Assembly: GCA_023405815.1 (NCBI GenBank)
Contig: JAEXXM010000066.1
Span: 1-19,924, forward strand
Source: Pseudomonadota bacterium
Lineage (GTDB): Bacteria > Pseudomonadota > Alphaproteobacteria > Rhizobiales > Hyphomicrobiaceae
Length of the DNA stretch: 19,924 nucleotides
Direction of reading: 5' to 3'
This document shows, in pieces, positions 6,768-15,183 of the stretch. A program made the translations under genes and the position numbers. Under the pieces are notes generated by a model. The model was not told the DNA's origin and did not search any database. It was given only the letters and a program-made list of their open reading frames with translations. Numbering within the stretch: the first letter of the stretch is position 1; each line of letters begins with the position of its first letter.

Positions 6768-6974
6768 TCAGGCGGCGTTCGCCTCGGCCTGCTTCAGCGC
6801 CGCGCGTGCCTCTTCAAGAGCCTTGTAGGAATCATAGGTCTCCTGGGCCACCGAGAGGATGGTGGTCCAGTTGATCGGCAACTCCTCGGAGAGGTCGTGC
6901 AGGTTCATCTTCATGTTGGTGGCCTTGGCGGACAGCTTCTTGATGTCTGCCTTCAGCGTCTCGATGTCAGCCAC
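6768..6974 (-). CDS. Small nif-associated protein, DUF683 / CCE_0567 family
   Basis: This 68-aa, mostly helical protein (IETLKADIKKLSAKATNMKMNLHDLSEELPINW, then a second helix rich in Ala, Glu and Lys) belongs to the small family that follows the nifX-associated gene in many diazotrophs. The family has been described as metal-binding; its exact role is not settled. I chose a GTG start at 6974, with AAGGGG seven bases upstream, because no ATG fits without running into the upstream gene. It lies 14 bp after the DUF269 gene and 35 bp before fdxB. The sequence predicts a coiled-coil hairpin. Confidence 0.85.
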   Translation of the reverse strand: MADIETLKADIKKLSAKATNMKMNLHDLSEELPINWTTILSVAQETYDSYKALEEARAALKQAEANAA

Positions 6975-6988
6975 GGTCGTGCCCCTTC

Positions 6989-7453
6989 TCAGTAGTTCGC
7001 GACTTCGGGATATTTCTTGATCATCTCGACGGCCGACGAGACGAGCTTCTCGCCCTCCTCGGCCATCTTGGCGAAGGTCGGGAAGCCGAAGCGATGCACG
7101 TCGCGCAGGTGCTTGTTGACGACGACGAGACGGCCTGCGGTGAGCACCATGCGGCCGAAGCCCTCGTGGTGCATTTTCATGATGGGCGAGACCATGATGC
7201 CGGTGGCGCGTTCGATTGAGAGGCCTACGGCGTTGTAGAACAGCTCCAGCCGCCACAGCGTCTCGGGATCGGGATCGCCCATGATGGGAATCTGGCGGCG
7301 CTTCTCCTTGTCGAGGATGTACGGCTCGAGGAGGTCGGTGTCGGTCTTGCCCTCCCAGGCGCCGTGCATGTCCTGGGCGCGCCATTGCTTGATCAGCTCT
7401 TTGACGAAGACGGATTCGACTTCGGGTTCTGCGATTGCGGCTGCCTCAGGCAT
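6989..7453 (-). CDS. NifX-associated nitrogen fixation protein, DUF269
   Basis: This 154-aa protein matches the NifX-associated family: VFVKELIKQWRAQD near the N-terminus, a central segment around KRRQIPIMGDPDPETLWRLELFYNAVGLSIERATG, and the conserved block SPIMKMHHEGFGRMVLTAGRLVVVNKHLRDVHRFGFPTF. The family is related to a domain of NafY-like proteins and is presumed to help handle FeMo-co or its precursors or to bind apo-dinitrogenase; no enzymatic activity is established. Its ATG overlaps the end of nifX by 8 bp, so the two are probably translationally coupled. Confidence 0.92.
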   Translation of the reverse strand: MPEAAAIAEPEVESVFVKELIKQWRAQDMHGAWEGKTDTDLLEPYILDKEKRRQIPIMGDPDPETLWRLELFYNAVGLSIERATGIMVSPIMKMHHEGFGRMVLTAGRLVVVNKHLRDVHRFGFPTFAKMAEEGEKLVSSAVEMIKKYPEVANY

Positions 7454-7856
7454 GCTCCACCTCGTCCTCGAAATCGAAGCTGCGTTCCTGCCCCTTCATC
7501 ATGGCCTTGCGCAGCCACGGCGGCGGTGTGCCTCTCAGCACGTCGCGGAGCCTGTCGAGGATGTCCAAGATTTCCTCCGGCTGGTTCACCTTCACGGGGT
7601 GGATGTTCTTCGCTACCACACGCGCAGCGCCTGACCCGCCGATGGCAGCGACGTAGAGGATGGCGCAATCGGCGATCGCCTCGAGCTTCGGCGCGAGCTT
7701 GTCCTCGTTGCCATCCTCCTGCAGGTCGCCCTCGAACTGAATGGCCTCAAGGAACTGATGCCCGTCAGGCGAGATCTCGTAGATGGCGATATTCTTTGCC
7801 CAGCCGAAATGCGCATCGACGCGTTTCAGGTCCTGGGTCGCGAAAGCTATCTTCAT
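7446..7856 (-). CDS. nifX: FeMo-cofactor carrier NifX
   Basis: NifX binds NifB-co or a VK-cluster precursor and moves it to or from NifEN. The 136-aa protein has the dinitrogenase iron-molybdenum cofactor-binding fold: MKIAFATQDLKRVDAHFGWAKNIAIYEI at the N-terminus and the conserved middle ADCAILYVAAIGGSGAARVVAKNIHPVKV. GGAGG lies four bases before the ATG at 7856. It sits 43 bp after nifN, across a short hairpin, and overlaps the DUF269 gene. NafY or VnfX would be alternatives, but position and length favour NifX. Confidence 0.95.
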   Translation of the reverse strand: MKIAFATQDLKRVDAHFGWAKNIAIYEISPDGHQFLEAIQFEGDLQEDGNEDKLAPKLEAIADCAILYVAAIGGSGAARVVAKNIHPVKVNQPEEILDILDRLRDVLRGTPPPWLRKAMMKGQERSFDFEDEVEHA

Positions 7857-7879
7857 GTTACCTCCAACGTGCTCGCTGT

Positions 7880-7895
7880 CGCCTGGCTCCAGGCG
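7880..7895 (-). other. Hairpin after nifN stop codon
   Basis: CGCCTG-GCTC-CAGGCG (plus strand) is a perfect 6-bp stem with a 4-nt loop, starting 4 nt after the nifN stop. No T-run follows it on the transcribed strand, so it is not a classic terminator. It belongs to a series of similar hairpins after nifH, nifD and nifK. Confidence 0.5.
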
Positions 7896-7899
7896 GGGG

Positions 7900-9273
7900 C
7901 TAATGAGCCGTAACCGCCGTACTGGCATCGTCCCTTGCCTCGCTTGAAAGTCGCCATGTGTCGGGCTCCGGCTCGTGCGCGTTGGCGATGAAGATGTTGC
8001 CGATGTCGAAGATCAAATCGCGCGAGCCGCGATAGCCGACGGTGATCTGGTGCCCGGCGCCCAGCCGGTCGAAGGTCGGGATGCCGAGACGGAAGAGGGG
8101 AATGCCGAGCCGCTCGGCGGCCTGTCGCCCGTGCGAATGGGTGATGATGAGGTCGCAGCCCGCGGCGCGGCGCTCTAGATCCTCGAGGTCACCGATCAGC
8201 ACTTCCTCGGCGGGCATGCGCGCCAGCACCGGCGAAGCCGTAGTCGTCACGGCGGCGGCGATGTCGCAGCCCAGCTCGGTGAGCCAGCTTCCCATCGCCC
8301 AAAGAAGGTCTGGCTCCGCGCCGATGGCGATCCTCTTGCCGCCGAACTGGAAGTGTCCGTCGAGCATGGCATCGACGAGCTGGCCGCGCTGGCGACGATA
8401 GCGCCGCGGCACCGGGCGACCGCTGATGCGCGCTAGAAGGGCCATCAGCTCATCGTTCGGCGCGAGGCCGGTAAGCCGGTCGAAGACGACGTAAGGGACG
8501 CCAGCCATCTCGTGCAGCGCGACCGCTGCGTCGCGCACTTGCTCGCCGATGGCGATGGTGTATTCCGCCGCGCCCATTGCCGCGATCTCGGCCAGGGAAA
8601 TGCCGCCGAGCGTGGTCGGCGTGAAGTCGTCGGGGATGTGACCATCGAGCGAGCCGGAGAGATCGGGTAGAAACGATGGGGTAAGGTGAAACGCTTCTAC
8701 GATCTCTCGCAGCTCGTCGATGTCCCCCGGGGTGAGATGGCACCCCGGAAGAACGTTGATGTGGCCGGGGCGGCGCGGAGCATCCGCCGCGGGCGCGTCT
8801 ACGAGGTCGCGTACCATCTGCGCGACGGTCTTGCCCCAACCGTCCTGGAAGGCATCCTTGAAATCGGGTGTCGAGACGTAGACGAGCTTCAGGTGGTCGA
8901 GCTCGGGATGCTTGTCGCGGATGATCCTGATGAAACCGTCGACATCGTCACCCTTGGTCTCGGTAACGCCGGTCGAGCAGATGCCGATGATCTTCGGCTT
9001 GGCGCGGTTGGCGATATTGACGATGGCCTGCTCGACGTTCTCGAGACCGCCGAGCACGGTCGCAACCTCGCTCATCGCCGTCGTCTGCAGCGGAATAGCT
9101 TCGCGGAAGTGACGCACGAACAGGACGAGACCGAACGACGTGCATCCCTGCGAGCCATGCAGCAGCGGCATGCAGCCTTCGACGCCCATGAAGGCGAGCG
9201 CGCCGCCGATCGGCTGGCTCATCTTCAGCGGATTGACCGTGCACGCCTTCCTGGATGTCGCGACCTTCGCCAT
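7900..9273 (-). CDS. nifN: FeMo-co scaffold subunit NifN
   Basis: NifN is the beta-like subunit of the NifE2N2 scaffold on which NifB-co matures into FeMo-co. The 457-aa protein is related to NifK but starts directly at the first cluster region (CTVNPLKMSQPIGGALAFMGVEGCMPLLHGSQGC, about 11-44), without the N-terminal extension of NifK. It has the later IGICSTGVTETKGDD segment (about 96-110), HVNVLPG-like and GPDL-like nucleotide-fold segments, and a C-terminal GIPTFDRLGAGH. The ATG is 8 bp after the nifE stop with GAGGGG overlapping that stop, so translation is likely coupled and would give equal NifE and NifN amounts. Confidence 0.97.
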   Translation of the reverse strand: MAKVATSRKACTVNPLKMSQPIGGALAFMGVEGCMPLLHGSQGCTSFGLVLFVRHFREAIPLQTTAMSEVATVLGGLENVEQAIVNIANRAKPKIIGICSTGVTETKGDDVDGFIRIIRDKHPELDHLKLVYVSTPDFKDAFQDGWGKTVAQMVRDLVDAPAADAPRRPGHINVLPGCHLTPGDIDELREIVEAFHLTPSFLPDLSGSLDGHIPDDFTPTTLGGISLAEIAAMGAAEYTIAIGEQVRDAAVALHEMAGVPYVVFDRLTGLAPNDELMALLARISGRPVPRRYRRQRGQLVDAMLDGHFQFGGKRIAIGAEPDLLWAMGSWLTELGCDIAAAVTTTASPVLARMPAEEVLIGDLEDLERRAAGCDLIITHSHGRQAAERLGIPLFRLGIPTFDRLGAGHQITVGYRGSRDLIFDIGNIFIANAHEPEPDTWRLSSEARDDASTAVTAH

Positions 9274-9281
9274 GTGTCCCC

Positions 9282-10940
9282 TCAGGCGGCCTGCGTCGCC
9301 GCGGCATGGGTGCGCGCGAGGATGGAGGCAATCTTGCCAGAGCAGCTTCCGCAGCCGCCGCCGGCGTGCGTATGTGCGGTGACGCGCTCGATGCTCGTCA
9401 GCTTGTGGTCGCGGATCGCATCCTCGATGGCGCCGGTATCGACGGACTTGCAGTTGCAGATCTTCTCGGCGCGGCGCTTCTGCTCGGCCAGCTCAGGATT
9501 GGCGGCAAGCGCGGCGGCCTCCTCGGCGATGGCGGCGTCAGCGCGCTCCTCCCAGGTGACGGCATCCCACGGGGCCGGGCGGCGCACCTGTTCCCAGATG
9601 GGGTTGGAGAGCGCCTTGTCGATCTCGCGCACCAATTCGACCATGCCGACGTAGCCGGCATAGGCGTGGTGGCGCTCCTGGTTGATGTCGAGCCAGGGCA
9701 TCTTGGCCTTCAAGGCGATGAACTGGGAGCGCCCGCCCGAGAGCATGATGTCGGCCTTAGCCTCTTTGAGCATCTTGTAGGTCTCGCGCGGGGTCATGTC
9801 CTCGATCATGTGCGCGTCCTGGCCCATCAGCTCCTTGATCTTCTCCTTGTCCTCCTTGGTGGACTTCTTGACGCTAGTACCGACGACCTCCATGCCGGCT
9901 TCCTGCAGCGCGGCGACGACCGACCACGACTTCACGCCACCGGTGATGAGGAGAACGCGCTTGCCGGAGAGGCGCTGCTTGTAGACGGCGATCGCTTCCC
10001 AGGCGCGCGCTTCCTCGCGGACGATGACGGCCTCGGTTCGGTCGATGAGATCGACGGGCGCGCCGCGCTCGACCAAGAGCTTGGCGAGCTCACGCAGAGA
10101 TTCGCTCATGTCGCCGATGCCGTAGAACGATCCCTCGAAGAAGGGGATGTCGTAGCGCTCGTGCATCTTGCGGGCGATGTTGATCATCGCCTTGGAACAC
10201 ACCATCATCGCCGCGCGGGCGCGGTGGGAGGCGGCGACCTCGTGGTACTTGGCGTCGCCGGAGATGCAGGCGAGGATGCGAATGCCGAGCTCATCCAGCA
10301 GCGGCTTCACCTGCCAGAGCTCGCCGGCGAGGTTGTACTCGCCGATGATGTTGATGTCGTAAGGGGTAGTGTACTCCGGCTCCTCGGTGCCGATGACGTG
10401 GTCGAGGATAGCTTCACCGGCAAGTTTGTTGCCGAGATTCTTGGCGCCGACGAAGCCGGGCGAGTAAATTGGGATCACCGGCTTGCCGAGCTTCTCGGTC
10501 GCCGACTTGCACACGGCGCCGATATCGTCGCCGATCATCGCCGGAATGCACGTCTGATAGACGAAGACGGCGGGCGGATCGTACTTGTCGATGATCTCCT
10601 TGATGGACTTGTAGAGCCGCTTCTCGCCGCCGAAGACGACGTCGGTCTCGTTGATGTCGGTGGTAAAGCTGGTGCGATAGAGCTGCGAAGCTGACGACTT
10701 GGCGCCGCGGTTGTCCCAGGAGTTGCCTTCGCAAGCGATGGGACCATGCACGAGGTGCGCCACGTCGGTGATGGGTTGGAGTGCGATCTTGGCGCCGTCG
10801 AAAGCGCAGCCGCCGGCAGCGCCGCCGGGCGTGAGCTGCTTGGTGCAGCCCTTCTTACGCTCCTTCTCGGATTTGCCCTGGTTCTTCCCGCAGCCGGGCT
10901 CGTTGAAGACCTCCTGGATCTTGTTGGCGAGCGTGCTCAT
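9282..10940 (-). CDS. nifE: FeMo-co scaffold subunit NifE with C-terminal Bfd-like [2Fe-2S] domain
   Basis: NifE is the alpha-like subunit of the scaffold complex. The core (about residues 1-455) contains the CxxG region ALQPITDVAHLVHGPIACEGNSW, the FGGEKRLYKSIKEI motif, the YQTCIPAMIGDDI motif and the late HHAYAGYVGMVELVREID. The 552-aa protein is about 75 residues longer than Azotobacter NifE (about 475). The extra C-terminal region (about 493-552) carries C495-x-C497 and C530-x2-C533, the same pattern as bacterioferritin-associated ferredoxin, so it probably binds a [2Fe-2S] cluster. I set the start at 10940, with GGAG seven bases upstream; the open frame extends into nifK but without NifE similarity. 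Such tails occur on some alphaproteobacterial NifE proteins as far as I recall. Confidence 0.96.
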   Translation of the reverse strand: MSTLANKIQEVFNEPGCGKNQGKSEKERKKGCTKQLTPGGAAGGCAFDGAKIALQPITDVAHLVHGPIACEGNSWDNRGAKSSASQLYRTSFTTDINETDVVFGGEKRLYKSIKEIIDKYDPPAVFVYQTCIPAMIGDDIGAVCKSATEKLGKPVIPIYSPGFVGAKNLGNKLAGEAILDHVIGTEEPEYTTPYDINIIGEYNLAGELWQVKPLLDELGIRILACISGDAKYHEVAASHRARAAMMVCSKAMINIARKMHERYDIPFFEGSFYGIGDMSESLRELAKLLVERGAPVDLIDRTEAVIVREEARAWEAIAVYKQRLSGKRVLLITGGVKSWSVVAALQEAGMEVVGTSVKKSTKEDKEKIKELMGQDAHMIEDMTPRETYKMLKEAKADIMLSGGRSQFIALKAKMPWLDINQERHHAYAGYVGMVELVREIDKALSNPIWEQVRRPAPWDAVTWEERADAAIAEEAAALAANPELAEQKRRAEKICNCKSVDTGAIEDAIRDHKLTSIERVTAHTHAGGGCGSCSGKIASILARTHAAATQAA

Positions 10941-10961
10941 CGGGATCTCCCAGGTGCTGGC

Positions 10962-10990
10962 GCGCCGCCCGCCACGAGGACGGACGGCGC
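10962..10990 (-). other. Hairpin between nifK and nifE, with G-U pairs only in the transcript
   Basis: The minus-strand RNA folds into a 12-bp stem (10979-10990 with 10962-10973) and a 5-nt loop. Ten pairs are Watson-Crick and two are G-U wobbles. The same two positions would be A-C mismatches on the other strand, so the structure favours the nif transcript. It begins 6 nt after the nifK stop. No T-run follows. Confidence 0.55.
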
Positions 10991-10996
10991 AACCCT

Positions 10997-12556
10997 CTAG
11001 CGGATGATGTCGAACGAGTAGTCGGTCTTCGATGGCACGTTGGTGTTGTTGTCTATCTCGTCGAAGATCTTGTCGAGGATCCACACCAAAACGTTGAGAC
11101 CGCCCTGATAGCCCCACACCGGATAGCGGTGGTGGTGGTGGCGATCGAAGATCGGGAAGCCGATGCGGATGAGCGGCGTGCCCGTGTCGCGGTCGAGGTA
11201 CTTGCCGTAGGTATTGCCGATGAGGAAGTCGACCGGCTCGGTGAAGAGCAGCGAGCGCATGTGCCAAAGGTCGCGCCCCGGATAGGCGTGGCAGTTGGCG
11301 CCGAACGGCGAAGACGCGAACAGCTCGTTGCAGCGCTGCTCCCACGCCTTGCCGCCGTTGGTGGCGAGAACATGCACAGGCTCGGCACCGAGCTCCATGA
11401 GGAAGCCGGCGAGGCCCAGCGTCAGGTCCGGATCACCGTAGATGGCGAACTTCTTGCCATGGATGTGCGCGCTCGAGTCGGCGATGGCGTCGACGAGGCG
11501 GCCGCGCTCCTTGGCGAGCGCCTCCGGGATCGGCTTGCCGGTGATGCGCGACACCTCCATCAGGAACTTGTCGGTGGCGGCGACGCCGATCGGATGGTTG
11601 AAGGCTTTGACCTCGTGGCCCTTGCCTTCGATGTAGGAGAGCGTCTTCTCGGTGCAGAACTCCTGCATCGAGATGGTTGCCTTTGCATGGACAGCGTTGG
11701 CCGCTTCTTCCAGCGTGGTGCCGCCATCATACATGCGGAACTCGCCATCGCTGGGCGTATCCCAGACGTCGCTGTTGTCGCCTAGGATCGTGTAGTCCAC
11801 GTCCATGAGATCAAATATGCGCTTCACTTCGCGCAGGTTACCGACGGTGTAGCCGTCGAAGCCGCCGATGAAGTTGATCTTCTCGTTGGGCTGGCGCTCG
11901 AGCTTTGGCGCCGTTCCGGCCTTGCCGTCCCAGAAGTGCTCGAAGATGCCTTTCATGACGTTGTCGTAGCCGGTGATGTGGCTGCCGACGAACGCAGGCG
12001 TGTGGGCGAAGGGAACGTCGAACTCCTGCGGGACGGAGCCCTTCTCCTTGGCGTTCTTTATGAATGCATTGAGGTCGTCGCCGATGACCTCGGCCATGCA
12101 GGTGGTCGACACCGAGATCATCTTCGGCTTATAGAGCGAATAGCTATTGGCGAGGCCGTCGATCATGTTGTTGAGCCCGCCGAACACAGCCGCGTCCTCG
12201 GTCATCGAGGAGGAGACGCAGGAAGATGGCTCCTTGAAGTGGCGCGAGAAATGGCTGCGGTAGTAGGCGACGCAGCCCTGTGAGCCATGCACGAACGGTA
12301 GCGTCGATTCGAAACCGACGGCGGCGAAGACCGCGCCCAACGGCTGGCAAGCCTTGGCGGGGTTCACGGTGAGCGCCTCGCGAGCGAAGTTCTTGTCGCG
12401 GTACTCTTCCGTCTTGGTCCACTCGCGGACGCGCTCGACATCGTCCGCCGGCACAGGGTTCTCGAAGTTCTTCTTCTTGTTCTCGAGCATCTCCTTGTAT
12501 TCCGGACCACGGAATAGGTCGAAGTGGTCGAGGACGTTTTCGGCGTTCTGCGCCAT
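10997..12556 (-). CDS. nifK: Nitrogenase MoFe protein beta subunit NifK
   Basis: NifK forms the alpha2-beta2 MoFe protein with NifD and shares the P-cluster. The 519-aa protein has the three beta-side P-cluster cysteines at C70 (NPAKACQPLGA), C95 (HGSQGCVAYYR) and C153 (STTCMAEVIGDD), the same numbering as in Azotobacter. The N-terminal segment typical of NifK (DLFRGPEYKEMLENKKKNFEN) is present, as are the SHITGYDNV region and the C-terminal GFPIFDRHHHHRYPVWGYQG. A four-histidine run stands where HHLH is more usual. AAGGA lies seven bases before the ATG. Length is typical of Mo-type NifK. No VnfG/AnfG delta subunit is present, so this is the Mo enzyme. Confidence 0.98.
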   Translation of the reverse strand: MAQNAENVLDHFDLFRGPEYKEMLENKKKNFENPVPADDVERVREWTKTEEYRDKNFAREALTVNPAKACQPLGAVFAAVGFESTLPFVHGSQGCVAYYRSHFSRHFKEPSSCVSSSMTEDAAVFGGLNNMIDGLANSYSLYKPKMISVSTTCMAEVIGDDLNAFIKNAKEKGSVPQEFDVPFAHTPAFVGSHITGYDNVMKGIFEHFWDGKAGTAPKLERQPNEKINFIGGFDGYTVGNLREVKRIFDLMDVDYTILGDNSDVWDTPSDGEFRMYDGGTTLEEAANAVHAKATISMQEFCTEKTLSYIEGKGHEVKAFNHPIGVAATDKFLMEVSRITGKPIPEALAKERGRLVDAIADSSAHIHGKKFAIYGDPDLTLGLAGFLMELGAEPVHVLATNGGKAWEQRCNELFASSPFGANCHAYPGRDLWHMRSLLFTEPVDFLIGNTYGKYLDRDTGTPLIRIGFPIFDRHHHHRYPVWGYQGGLNVLVWILDKIFDEIDNNTNVPSKTDYSFDIIR

Positions 12557-12587
12557 GATGGCATCCTTCCAAACGAATTGCGTTGGG

Positions 12588-12617
12588 GAGCGCCGCGCTA
12601 CAGCCGACGCGGCGCTC
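12588..12617 (-). other. Hairpin between nifD and nifK
   Basis: GAGCGCCGCG and CGCGGCGCTC form a perfect 10-bp stem around a 10-nt loop, 5 nt after the nifD stop codon. No T-run follows on the transcribed strand, so processing or stabilisation of the nif mRNA is more likely than termination. Confidence 0.6.
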
Positions 12618-12622
12618 AGATC

Positions 12623-14086
12623 TCAGTTCCAGGGGGTCTTGGCGAGTTTCCAGACCGGCGCGTTGATCGCCATGTCCATGTCGCGGGCGAAGATCGCAAA
12701 GCCGTCGTAGCCGTGATAGGGGCCCGAGTAGTCCCACGAATGCATCTGGCGGAACGGCACGCCCATCTTCTGGAAAACGTACTTCTCCTTGATGCCCGAG
12801 CCGACGAGATCCGGCTGGATCTTCTCGACGAACTTCTCGAACTCGTAGCCGGTCACGTCGTCGTAGATCAGCGTGCCGTCCTTCACGTAGTGGGTGGTGC
12901 GCTGATAATCGTCGTTGTGGCCGAACTCATAGCCGGTGCCGACGACCTCCATGCCGAGGTCCTCGTAGGCGCCGATGACGTGGCGCGGGCGCAGACCGCC
13001 GACGAACAGCATCACCTTCTTGCCTTCGAGGCGCGGGCGATACTTGGCGATCGTCGCGTCTATCAGCGCCTGGGACTTGGCGATGACGCGCTCAGCACCT
13101 TCCTTGATCTTGTCGTCGAAGTGAGAAGCGATGCGGCGCAGGGATTCGGCGATCTTCGAGGGGCCGAAGAAGTTGTACTCGACCCACGGGATACCGTACT
13201 TCTCCTCCATGTGCCGCGAGATGTAGTTCATCGAGCGGTAGCAGTGGAGGACGTTGAGCTTGGCCTTCGGCGTCGCCTCGAGCTCGGCGATGGTGCCGTC
13301 GCCCGACCACTGGGCAATGACGCGAAGTCCCATCTCTTCCAACAGGATGCGCGAGGACCAGGCGTCGCCGCCGATGTTGTAGTCACCGATGATGGCGACG
13401 TCGTAGGGCGACTGCTCGAACGTCGCCGGCTTGTCGCCGACCTTGTCGAACACCCAGTCGCGCACAGCGTCGTTGGCGATGTGGTGGCCGAGCGACTGAG
13501 ACACGCCGCGGAAGCCCTCGCAGCGCACGGGCACGATGGTCTTGCCGCCGTATTCCTTGGATTTGGTCTTGGATACGGCCTCGATGTCGTCGCCAATGAG
13601 GCCGATTGGGCATTCCGACTGGACGGTGATGCCCTTGTTGAGCGGGAACAGCTCCTGGATCTCGTCCATGATCTTGGCGAGCTTCTTGTCGCCGCCGAAG
13701 ACGATGTCCTTCTCCTGGAAGTCGGACGTGAACTGCATGGTGACGAAAGTGTCGATGCCGGTGGTGCCGATGTAGTAGTTGCGGCGCGCGGCCCACGAGT
13801 ACTGGCCGCAGCCCACAGGGCCGTGGCTGATGTGGATCATGTCCTTGATGGGGCCCCAGACCACGCCCTTCGAGCCGGCATAGGCGCAGCCGCGAATGGT
13901 CATCACGCCGGGGATCGACTTGATGTTGGATTTGACGCCGCAATCGGGCTTGCCTTCCTCGAAGGTGCCCAGGTGCTTGGCGCGCCGCTTGCCAAATTTC
14001 TCGGGGTAGGCCTCGAGGACCTCGCCGATGAGTTCTTTGTTGCGTGCCTTGATGTCTTCAAGCTTTTCGGCTGTCGCCAGGCTCAT
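12623..14086 (-). CDS. nifD: Nitrogenase MoFe protein alpha subunit NifD
   Basis: NifD carries the FeMo-cofactor active site where N2 is reduced. The 487-aa protein has P-cluster cysteines C67 (TIRGCAYAG), C93 (HGPVGCGQYSW) and C159 (QSECPIGLIGDD). The FeMo-co ligands are C282 (NVLHCYRSMNYI) and H449 (RQMHSWDYSGPYHG). The active-site histidine region SQSLGHHIAND (H201) and the homocitrate-contact QSECP area are also present. GAGGT precedes the ATG at 14086 by six bases. It lies 69 bp after nifH, with a strong hairpin in the gap. All ligands are intact, so the protein should be functional. Confidence 0.98.
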   Translation of the reverse strand: MSLATAEKLEDIKARNKELIGEVLEAYPEKFGKRRAKHLGTFEEGKPDCGVKSNIKSIPGVMTIRGCAYAGSKGVVWGPIKDMIHISHGPVGCGQYSWAARRNYYIGTTGIDTFVTMQFTSDFQEKDIVFGGDKKLAKIMDEIQELFPLNKGITVQSECPIGLIGDDIEAVSKTKSKEYGGKTIVPVRCEGFRGVSQSLGHHIANDAVRDWVFDKVGDKPATFEQSPYDVAIIGDYNIGGDAWSSRILLEEMGLRVIAQWSGDGTIAELEATPKAKLNVLHCYRSMNYISRHMEEKYGIPWVEYNFFGPSKIAESLRRIASHFDDKIKEGAERVIAKSQALIDATIAKYRPRLEGKKVMLFVGGLRPRHVIGAYEDLGMEVVGTGYEFGHNDDYQRTTHYVKDGTLIYDDVTGYEFEKFVEKIQPDLVGSGIKEKYVFQKMGVPFRQMHSWDYSGPYHGYDGFAIFARDMDMAINAPVWKLAKTPWN

Positions 14087-14110
14087 GGTGCTACCTCGTT
14101 GGAGTTCATT

Positions 14111-14135
14111 GCCGGTCCCTCAGCGAGGGACCGGC
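14111..14135 (-). other. Strong hairpin between nifH and nifD
   Basis: GCCGGTCCCTC-AGC-GAGGGACCGGC is a perfect 11-bp stem with a 3-nt loop, 20 nt after the nifH stop. On the transcribed strand it is followed by AATGAACTCC, not by a T-run. It could protect the nifH 3' end and so raise nifH mRNA over nifDK, or act as a partial attenuator. Confidence 0.65.
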
Positions 14136-14155
14136 GCTGTTGCTTGACGTTGCGA

Positions 14156-15037
14156 TCAGGCGACGGAGAGCTCGGCCGCAGTCTTGCCGACCTGCGACTC
14201 GTCGACGACCTTCATGATGCCGTGCTCCATGAGCAGGTCCTCGAGCTCGTCCATGGTGATCGGCGTCGGGATGATGCCCTTGCCGACGTTGGCATCGATC
14301 TTCTTCGCCAGGGTGCGATAGTGGTCGGCCTGCTTGGAATCCGGCGCATACTCAACGACGGTCATGCGGCGCAGCTCGGCGTGCTGCACGATGTTGTCGC
14401 GCGGCACGAAGTAGATGAGCTGGGTGCCAAGTTTCTTGGCGAGGGATTCGGCGAGCTCAAGCTCCTTGTCGGTCTGACGCTCGTTGCAAATCAGGCCGCC
14501 GAGGCGGACGCCGCCGGAGTTGGCGTACTTCAGAATGCCCTTGGAGATGTTGTTGGCCGCGTACATGGCCATCATCTCGCCGGACATAACGATGTAGATT
14601 ACCTGCGCCTTGTTCTCGCGGATCGGCATGGCGAAGCCGCCGCAAACGACGTCGCCCAAGACGTCGTAGGAGACATAGTCCACGCCTTCGTAGGCGCCGT
14701 TCTCCTCGAGGAAGTTGATCGAGGTGATGACGCCGCGGCCAGCGCAGCCGACGCCCGGCTCGGGACCACCCGACTCGACGCAGCGGATGTCCTGGTAGCC
14801 GATCTTCATAACGTCATCGATCTCGAGGTCCTCGACGCTGCCGGCTTCGGCCGCGAGGCTGAGAATGGTGTCCTGCGCCTTGGCGTGGAGGATCAGGCGC
14901 GTCGAATCCGCCTTCGGGTCGCAACCGACGATGAGAATCTTCTTGCCCATCTCCGCGAGGGCCGCGAGGGTGTTTTGCGACGTCGTCGACTTACCGATGC
15001 CGCCCTTGCCGTAGAATGCGATCTGCCTCAGTGACAT
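14156..15037 (-). CDS. nifH: Nitrogenase iron protein NifH
   Basis: NifH is the homodimeric ATP-dependent reductase of the MoFe protein and also takes part in FeMo-co and P-cluster maturation. The 293-aa protein has the P-loop YGKGGIGKSTTSQN (about 9-22), switch motif DPKADSTRL (about 40-48), and the [4Fe-4S] ligands C98 (GVGCAGRG) and C132 (DVVCGGFA). R101 is the arginine that DraT ADP-ribosylates in organisms having that system. I chose ATG at 15037 with AAGGAG six bases upstream; the longer frame has no NifH homology. The leader from the predicted sigma-54 start is long, about 135 nt. It is the first gene of the main nif operon. Confidence 0.99.
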   Translation of the reverse strand: MSLRQIAFYGKGGIGKSTTSQNTLAALAEMGKKILIVGCDPKADSTRLILHAKAQDTILSLAAEAGSVEDLEIDDVMKIGYQDIRCVESGGPEPGVGCAGRGVITSINFLEENGAYEGVDYVSYDVLGDVVCGGFAMPIRENKAQVIYIVMSGEMMAMYAANNISKGILKYANSGGVRLGGLICNERQTDKELELAESLAKKLGTQLIYFVPRDNIVQHAELRRMTVVEYAPDSKQADHYRTLAKKIDANVGKGIIPTPITMDELEDLLMEHGIMKVVDESQVGKTAAELSVA

Positions 15038-15183
15038 AATGCTCTCCTTCGTCCCGTAGGTGCGTTTGCGCGTAGTGCGCGGGTCCTTCCTTCGACGCGG
15101 CCGCTGCGCTGATTTCTGGATGTCGTGCTCGCCCGCATGCGCCCATCGATCCAGCAGCCGCTCGTCTCGCAAAAATGAGTTTT

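Noticed and set aside
12524..15034. 836-codon plus-strand open frame opposite nifK, nifD and nifH
   Set aside because: It mirrors the nifH and nifD frames on the other strand, has no recognisable motif, and is composed of the reverse-complement codons of conserved nif genes.
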